From an uncultured Eubacteriales bacterium (GTDB taxonomy: Bacteria > Bacillota > Clostridia > Christensenellales > Aristaeellaceae): DNA of 26,786 nt. Positions within the stretch are counted from its first letter, which is position 1, and every line of letters begins with the position of its first letter. Of this stretch, positions 22,775 to 26,786 are shown in pieces. A program made the position numbers and the translations under genes. The stretch lies in NCBI GenBank assembly GCA_900542395.1, contig UQNM01000034.1:1-26786 (forward strand), given 5' to 3'. The notes beneath the pieces were generated by a model. That model did not search any database, had not been told where the DNA came from, and was given only the letters and a program-made list of their open reading frames with translations.

Positions 22775-22940
22775 TGATACTAATTCTTGTTAAAATGGCT
22801 TAATCCGCGCACCATCTTTTTCGCTCTGACTTTGCCTCGTTCCGTTCAACGTACCTCCAGTACGCCTCACTTCACTTGGCTTCGTCAGAACAAAAAATCT
22901 GATGCGCTCTGTTAAGCATTTTAACTGCGAATTAGTATGA
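22775..22940. repeat. 166-bp palindromic repeat, copy 2 (MITE/REP-like)
   Basis: This block is identical by eye to 2366-2531 and has the same orientation. It lies 53 nt after the stop of the solitary xpaC gene and about 22 nt upstream of the -35 of the ABC operon. On the minus strand the repeat is followed within 4 nt by seven T residues (22763-22769 as A on the plus strand), so the folded repeat plus T-run could terminate xpaC transcription. The flanking DNA is unrelated to that around copy 1. Confidence 0.85.
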
Positions 22941-22993
22941 CTCGCGCGCTTTTCAATCCGTTGAATTTTGGAAAACCGGCATGGCCTGAAAAA

Positions 22994-23809
22994 TCACGGA
23001 GAGGCCATCGGCTTTTGACCGCCGCGCGGCTTGAGCACGTCGGCGAAGGGGTCGTCGCCCGTCTCCTCGTCGATCAGGCCGTCGGCCTTGAGCATGTCGC
23101 GCATCACGTCCATTTCGCTTTCCAGATCGATGAAGCGGTATTCGTCCAGCGCCTCGGCCTGCTTGCGGAAGGCCTTGTCGATTTCGCCGACGGCCTGCGA
23201 AATCCGCGCGCGAACCTCGCGCGCCTTGGGCGAGCCCGCATCGTTTTCGAGCTTGGCGCGCGCTTCGAGCAGGCGCAGCGTCGTCGGCAGGTAATAGCGC
23301 AGGAAGGTGCGGAGCTGGGAGAGAAGCTGCGGGCGCTGCTCCAGAACGGAGAGAATCTGGCCGCAGCTGTTTTCGATGGAATCAATTTGCGCGGAAAGCG
23401 CCGGGTCGGGGATCAGGTCGTTGGCGTGGCGGATGCGGCGCATGGCGGCGCGCCCCTCGCGGATAATCTCGCTCGCCTCGTCGGTTTCGGCGTCCGCCGT
23501 CTCCTTTGGCGGCTGCGCGTCGCGGCGCGCGCGGGAGGCGGAGGCTTCCGTCCTCTGCCATGCGTCCTCGATATCGCGGTCGTCGGTCACGGTGCAATCC
23601 GCGTCGGCATAGCCGCCTTCGCGCCGCTCGGAGTCCGTGCTCCACTCGTCGTATTCGGCGTCCTCGTCGTCCGCGGCCTTTTGCAGCGCGTGGAACGCGA
23701 CGTAGACGACAACCGGGCCGACCGGCCCGCCGATGGCCAGAGACATGGCGTACCACGCCCAGCGGGGCAGATAATCCAGCTTGCGAAGCAGGCGCTTTGC
23801 GTTTTTCAT
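22994..23809 (-). CDS. XpaC-family membrane protein, second copy
   Basis: The protein is about 271 aa. The N-terminus has one or two membrane helices (about residues 17-42, WYAMSLAIGGPVGPVVVYVA). A highly charged linker (about 45-110) is followed by the same helical domain as the operon copy at 5384-6088. Shared blocks include QLRTFLRYYLP, a TLxLLxAR segment, INLESEMDV against IDLESEMDV, and DMLKxDGL. The second ATG (23809) is chosen because GGAGG lies 9 nt before it; the first (23815) has only 3 nt. It stands alone with its own promoter, not followed by telA. The function of the family is not established. Confidence 0.85.
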   Translation of the reverse strand: MKNAKRLLRKLDYLPRWAWYAMSLAIGGPVGPVVVYVAFHALQKAADDEDAEYDEWSTDSERREGGYADADCTVTDDRDIEDAWQRTEASASRARRDAQPPKETADAETDEASEIIREGRAAMRRIRHANDLIPDPALSAQIDSIENSCGQILSVLEQRPQLLSQLRTFLRYYLPTTLRLLEARAKLENDAGSPKAREVRARISQAVGEIDKAFRKQAEALDEYRFIDLESEMDVMRDMLKADGLIDEETGDDPFADVLKPRGGQKPMASP

Positions 23810-23862
23810 CTTCATATTCCTCCGGGAAAAAACCTGTAACCGTTCGTTTTCGGATGCATACC

Positions 23863-23891
23863 ATTATAGCATCCTCCGGGGCGGTTGTCAT
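23863..23891 (-). promoter_or_regulatory. Promoter of the second xpaC
   Basis: Minus-strand ATGACA (23886-23891), 17 bp and TATAAT (23863-23868) preceded by TGC, an extended -10. It lies about 55 bp before the ATG. Confidence 0.75.
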
Positions 23892-23902
23892 CCCAAAGCG
23901 CG

Positions 23903-23940
23903 AAAAAACCCGCCCTTCCCGGCGCGGCGGGGAGGACGGG
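23903..23940 (-). terminator. Terminator of the LCP/YtvI-like operon
   Basis: A GC-rich imperfect hairpin (CCCGCCCTTCCCG against CGGGGAGGACGGG) is followed on the minus strand by T6. It lies just after the YtvI-like gene. Confidence 0.8.
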
Positions 23941-23954
23941 CAGACTGAGACGGG

Positions 23955-25214
23955 TTATTCCGCGTTCTTTTTTCCGAAGGAGAACCACTTTTTCTTTTCG
24001 CCGCTCTTGGCCGCGGGGCGCGCGGTCGGCGGCTCCTGCGTCTTGGTCGGCACGGGGCGCGCGACGGTCTTGCGGATGTCGTTCGCGACGAAGCGGATAT
24101 CGCTCATCACGCCGTCCAGCACGCCGGTCTTGAAGAAGTTCACGCCGGTGATCCACACGATCGGGGCGACGACCAGACCCGTCACGCCCGCGATGCGCAT
24201 GCCCGCGTACATCGAGAACAGCATTTGCAGCGAGGAGAAGCCCGTCGCGCCGCCGAGAATACGCGGCTCAAAGATGCGGCGGATGATGTACAGAATGCCG
24301 TAGAGCAGCAGCAGCTTCCAGCCCATGTCAAACAGGCCGATGGCCATGCAGATCAGCCCCCAGGGCACGAGCACCGTGCCCGCGCCGAAGAAGGGGATAA
24401 AATCCAGAAACGCGAGCACCAGCGCGATGGGCAGCGGATAGGAAACGCCGATGATGAAGAACGCGACGAGGATGATGCCCATATCCAGCAGCGCAAAGAT
24501 CAACTGGGAGCGGAAGAAGCCGAACACCGCCGCGCGGAAGCTGTGCCCCATCAGGCGCACGGAATTCTTACCGCGAACGCCGAGATAGCCGTAGATGTTT
24601 TCGCGCAGGTTCGGGAAATCCGCCGTGATGATGCAGCTGGCGAGCACCAGCACCGTCAGGAAGATGACGAAATTGGGCACTTCGAGCGCAACGTTGCGGG
24701 AAATGCTCATCACATAGCCGAGCGCACCGGAGAGCAGGGTTTTGAGCCATTCCCACGCGCTGTTGAGCAGGGAGAAGATCTCGTCGCCCACGCTGGCGTA
24801 TTCGGCGGGAAGGCGGCTCAGCACCTCCTGCAGCCAGGTGATCAGCTCGTTGTACAGCCCCTGCAAATCGGCGATGAAGCCGGGCACGCTGCGCGCCAGA
24901 TCGACGGCCTGCGAAATCAGCTGCCCCGCGAAGAACAGGCACAGGCCGAACAGCAGCGCGTAAAACACCAGCACGAGGATGTAGGAAAACAGGCGGCGGG
25001 TCAGCCGCAGGTGGCGCTGAAGCCACGCGATGACTGGGTTGAACATCCACGCCATGATAAACGCGAGGATGAACGGCATCAGAATACCGACGACCGGGCC
25101 GCCGAGCAGCGCGAGCGCGACGACGCCGACGATGCTGACGCCGACTTCGGCAATCAGGCGCATGTAGGTGCGGCGGCGTTCGCTCATCGGCTCCGGGGTG
25201 CGAAATTCACTCAT
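23955..25214 (-). CDS. AI-2E family membrane protein, YtvI-like
   Basis: This 419-aa protein has about seven or eight membrane helices, with a long amphipathic segment at about residues 100-180, typical of the family formerly called UPF0118. The region DFIPFFGAGTVLVPWGLICM with IIRRIFEPRILGG (about residues 290-340) resembles the sporulation protein YtvI more than quorum-signal exporters. A basic Lys/Pro-rich tail ends KKKWFSFGKK. The start at 25214 has AAAGGA some 13 nt upstream; a start at the tenth codon (25187), with GGAG close by, is also possible. It follows the LCP gene by 42 nt. Substrates of this family are largely unknown. Confidence 0.88.
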   Translation of the reverse strand: MSEFRTPEPMSERRRTYMRLIAEVGVSIVGVVALALLGGPVVGILMPFILAFIMAWMFNPVIAWLQRHLRLTRRLFSYILVLVFYALLFGLCLFFAGQLISQAVDLARSVPGFIADLQGLYNELITWLQEVLSRLPAEYASVGDEIFSLLNSAWEWLKTLLSGALGYVMSISRNVALEVPNFVIFLTVLVLASCIITADFPNLRENIYGYLGVRGKNSVRLMGHSFRAAVFGFFRSQLIFALLDMGIILVAFFIIGVSYPLPIALVLAFLDFIPFFGAGTVLVPWGLICMAIGLFDMGWKLLLLYGILYIIRRIFEPRILGGATGFSSLQMLFSMYAGMRIAGVTGLVVAPIVWITGVNFFKTGVLDGVMSDIRFVANDIRKTVARPVPTKTQEPPTARPAAKSGEKKKWFSFGKKNAE

Positions 25215-25256
25215 CAGGCAATCAATCCTTTCTAAGGGGGAAGCGTTGGGAGAGCG

Positions 25257-26129
25257 TCACTCGGCTTTCGGCGCGGGCAGGCCGAGCGACTCGTGCAGCA
25301 GGCGGACATTTTCCTCCAGATTGAGGATCACGCTGCTGTCGCCGTAGCGCCAATATCCTTCGTAGGGCACGGCGCAGCGGACGACCTTCGCCCCGCGCAT
25401 CCACAGCGCGTCAAAGACGAGCTTCACCTGTTCTCCGCCGCTCAGGGAGGAGCGCCACGCATGGTTCATGTTTCTGACGACGGAGACGACGTTCGCCGCG
25501 GTCATTTTCCTCGTCTGCCGCACCAGCGCGGAGAAGAGCTTGGTCTGCCGGTCGCCGCGGCCGATGTCGTTATCCAGCTTGCGGCAGCGCGCGTAGCAGA
25601 GCGATTGCGCGCCGTTGAGGCGGCAGAAGCCTTCGGCGAGCGGGTAATCGGGATATTCGCCCTCGCGGCCGTTGATATAGCGCGCCTCGGCGTCGGTCAG
25701 CTCGAGCTGAACGCCGCCCATCGCGTCGATGATGGTGATGACGGAGGAGAAGTTGACGCGGAACCAGCCGTCGATTTTCAGGTCGAAGACACGTTCCAGC
25801 GTATCGACCAGCGCGTCCTCGTCCTGCATGCGGACGATGGTGTTGAGCTTGACGTTTTTGTTATGTTCGTTGGGCACGACAATATCCCGCGCGAAGGTGA
25901 CGGCGTGGATTTTGCCGGAATCAAAGCCGACCTGAACGAGCATCATCACGTCGCTGCGGCCGTTGTCGTTGAGCGAGCCGTAATTGTCGATGCCCGTGAT
26001 GAGGTAGGTCTTCGTGCCGTGCGGGTGAAAAATCAGCACGAACGCGAGCAGCGCGGCCGCGATGACCAACAGGACGCGCGCCGCCTTGTGCGCGGCAAAA
26101 AACGATTTGACTTTTGAAACGCTCTGCAT
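25257..26129 (-). CDS. LCP (LytR-CpsA-Psr) family protein
   Basis: The protein is about 290 aa: a short cytosolic N-terminus, one membrane helix (about residues 16-36, AARVLLVIAAALLAFVLIF) and an LCP domain. Key motifs are GRSDVMMLVQV, FARDIVV (the RD pair of the pyrophosphate-binding pocket; most members have PRD), NFSSVITIIDAMGGV, YARCRKLDNDIGRGDRQTKL. LCP proteins attach wall teichoic acids or other glycopolymers to peptidoglycan outside the membrane. The ATG at 26129 is chosen because AGGAG precedes it and it gives a normal anchor; upstream in-frame ATGs would add hydrophobic residues without a ribosome site. The domain is on the short side. Confidence 0.9.
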   Translation of the reverse strand: MQSVSKVKSFFAAHKAARVLLVIAAALLAFVLIFHPHGTKTYLITGIDNYGSLNDNGRSDVMMLVQVGFDSGKIHAVTFARDIVVPNEHNKNVKLNTIVRMQDEDALVDTLERVFDLKIDGWFRVNFSSVITIIDAMGGVQLELTDAEARYINGREGEYPDYPLAEGFCRLNGAQSLCYARCRKLDNDIGRGDRQTKLFSALVRQTRKMTAANVVSVVRNMNHAWRSSLSGGEQVKLVFDALWMRGAKVVRCAVPYEGYWRYGDSSVILNLEENVRLLHESLGLPAPKAE

Positions 26130-26187
26130 AAGCTCCTGCTCTCCTGATGGATATGAAAAAAGAATGTGCATGAAAAATCCATCCCAC

Positions 26188-26216
26188 AACATAACATAAA
26201 CGGGGATGAAAATCAA
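26188..26216 (-). promoter_or_regulatory. Possible LCP promoter
   Basis: Minus-strand TTGATT (26211-26216), 17 bp and TATGTT (26188-26193), about 58 bp before the chosen start. Confidence 0.45.
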
Positions 26217-26264
26217 GTAAACGGACGAGGAAAACGAGAAATTGAGCGGATCAGTCGATTTTTA

Positions 26265-26293
26265 TTGCGATAAGACAGATTTTCGTGTATAAT
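26265..26293 (+). promoter_or_regulatory. Promoter of the last gene
   Basis: TTGCGA (26265-26270), 17 bp and a perfect TATAAT (26288-26293). It gives a leader of about 175 nt before the GTG at 26474. Confidence 0.65.
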
Positions 26294-26400
26294 AAAAATG
26301 TTATGGATTTTTGCGCGTCGCCGAATACCGGCCTCGCTCAAGATAGATGTGCTTCGTCGGGATGACCTCCGCCGGCACGGCAATGCAATCAAATCCCAAA

Positions 26401-26454
26401 AGGCGCTTGCATCAAAGCGTCTGTTTGAAGCTGCGCGGGCAAAGCCACGCGCAG
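26401..26454 (+). promoter_or_regulatory. Leader hairpins before the last gene
   Basis: Two hairpins precede the ribosome site: AGGCGCTT/AAAGCGTCT (26401-26422), and the strong CTGCGCG-GGC-AAA-GCC-A-CGCGCAG (26431-26454). The latter ends only a few bases before AAAGGAAA. There is no T-run, so any control would act on translation or RNA stability. I see no known riboswitch in the rest of the leader (26294-26400). Confidence 0.45.
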
Positions 26455-26473
26455 AAAAAGAAAGGAAATTTTT

Positions 26474-26786
26474 GTGGCAGAAAACGAAAACAAAGACTTG
26501 AACAAGCCGAATCAGAACCAGAGCGGCAATTCCAACGCCCAGAACGGCCAGAACGGAAACCGCGCGCCGCGCCGCCGTCCGGCGCCGCGCAGAAGCGCCA
26601 AGTCGGCCGCCGAGGGCGAGACGCAGGCGGCGAACGCCGCGCCGCGCAAGCCGCGCGCGAAGGCGCAGACCGCCGAACAGACGGCGGACAAGCCGCAGGA
26701 GGCCGCTAAGCCGCGCCGCCCGCGCATGCCGCGCAAACCGACGGGCCAGCAGACGGCCGCGCCGACGACCGGCGGCGATAAGCCGC
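26474..26786 (+). CDS. Basic low-complexity N-terminus of a protein cut by the window end
   Basis: The start is a GTG with AAAGGA 7 nt upstream. The first 104 residues are present: an Asn/Gln/Gly-rich start (NQNQSGNSNAQNGQNGN) and then Ala/Pro/Arg/Lys-rich repeats (RAPRRRPAPRRSAK, APRKPRAKAQT, KPRRPRMPRKPTG). No folded domain is reached. Such tails precede RNA-binding enzymes such as ribonuclease J or Rho in some Clostridia, and the structured leader would fit an RNA enzyme that controls its own message, but this is only a guess. The frame is open to the end of the window. Confidence 0.75.
   Translation, partial: MAENENKDLNKPNQNQSGNSNAQNGQNGNRAPRRRPAPRRSAKSAAEGETQAANAAPRKPRAKAQTAEQTADKPQEAAKPRRPRMPRKPTGQQTAAPTTGGDKP

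Noticed and set aside
2366..22940. Composite mobile element bounded by the two 166-bp repeats
   Set aside because: The 20 kb between them holds ordinary chromosomal genes (addA, mgtE, efflux pumps), no transposase or integrase, and base composition like the rest of the window.
26298..26501. Plus-strand frame of 67 codons before the last gene
   Set aside because: Its ATG lies within a few bases of the predicted transcription start with no ribosome site, and it overlaps the better-supported GTG gene.
1..26786. CRISPR arrays, tRNA or rRNA genes
   Set aside because: No regularly spaced short repeats and no tRNA- or rRNA-like sequence were seen in the intergenic regions.

Overview
The window is 26.8 kb of GC-rich chromosome (about 60 % by eye) from a Gram-positive bacterium, most likely a member of class Clostridia (Bacillota), perhaps a gut lineage near Christensenellales or Oscillospirales. 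The reasons are consensus TTGACA-N17-TATAAT promoters, strong GGAGG ribosome sites, AddA rather than RecB, a yybP-ykoY type Mn riboswitch, an LCP wall-polymer ligase, a YtvI-like membrane protein and XpaC/TelA genes. The lineage is an inference. No rRNA, tRNA, CRISPR array, phage gene or transposase gene is visible.

Layout. (1) 2-2254: the 3' part of a large surface or secreted protein with repeated Ig-like modules and four peptidoglycan-binding domains. It is followed by a bidirectional terminator and the first copy of a 166-bp palindromic repeat. (2) 6858-2578, minus strand: a secreted protein of unknown function, then a tight five-gene operon: XpaC, TelA, a LemA-like protein, an 88-aa membrane protein and a TPM-domain protein. 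This looks like an envelope or membrane-stress module. (3) 7096-12363, plus strand: addA without an adjacent addB, then the magnesium channel gene mgtE. mgtE has a long leader carrying a terminator and a possible 27-codon upstream ORF. (4) 13503-12520, minus strand: a CaCA cation exchanger under a Mn2+ riboswitch. (5) 13903-17626: two MarR-MATE efflux pairs facing each other, each with its own palindromic operators. (6) 22587-17840, minus strand: an efflux operon (ABC ATPase, FtsX-type permease, membrane-fusion protein, TetR). It is driven by a perfect promoter flanked by two identical 28-bp palindromes. (7) The second copy of the 166-bp repeat, then a second, solitary xpaC. (8) 26129-23955, minus strand: an LCP protein and a YtvI/AI-2E family membrane protein. 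(9) 26474 to the end, plus strand: the start of a protein with a basic low-complexity N-terminus, behind a structured leader.

The common theme is envelope upkeep, metal-ion homeostasis and drug efflux. The least explained items are the 166-bp repeat, found downstream of both xpaC transcription units in the same orientation, and the mgtE leader, whose small ORF combines an acidic/proline start with a basic stretch and so resembles the enterobacterial MgtL leader in layout. The XpaC-TelA-LemA-like-TPM operon is a candidate multi-component membrane system of unknown function.
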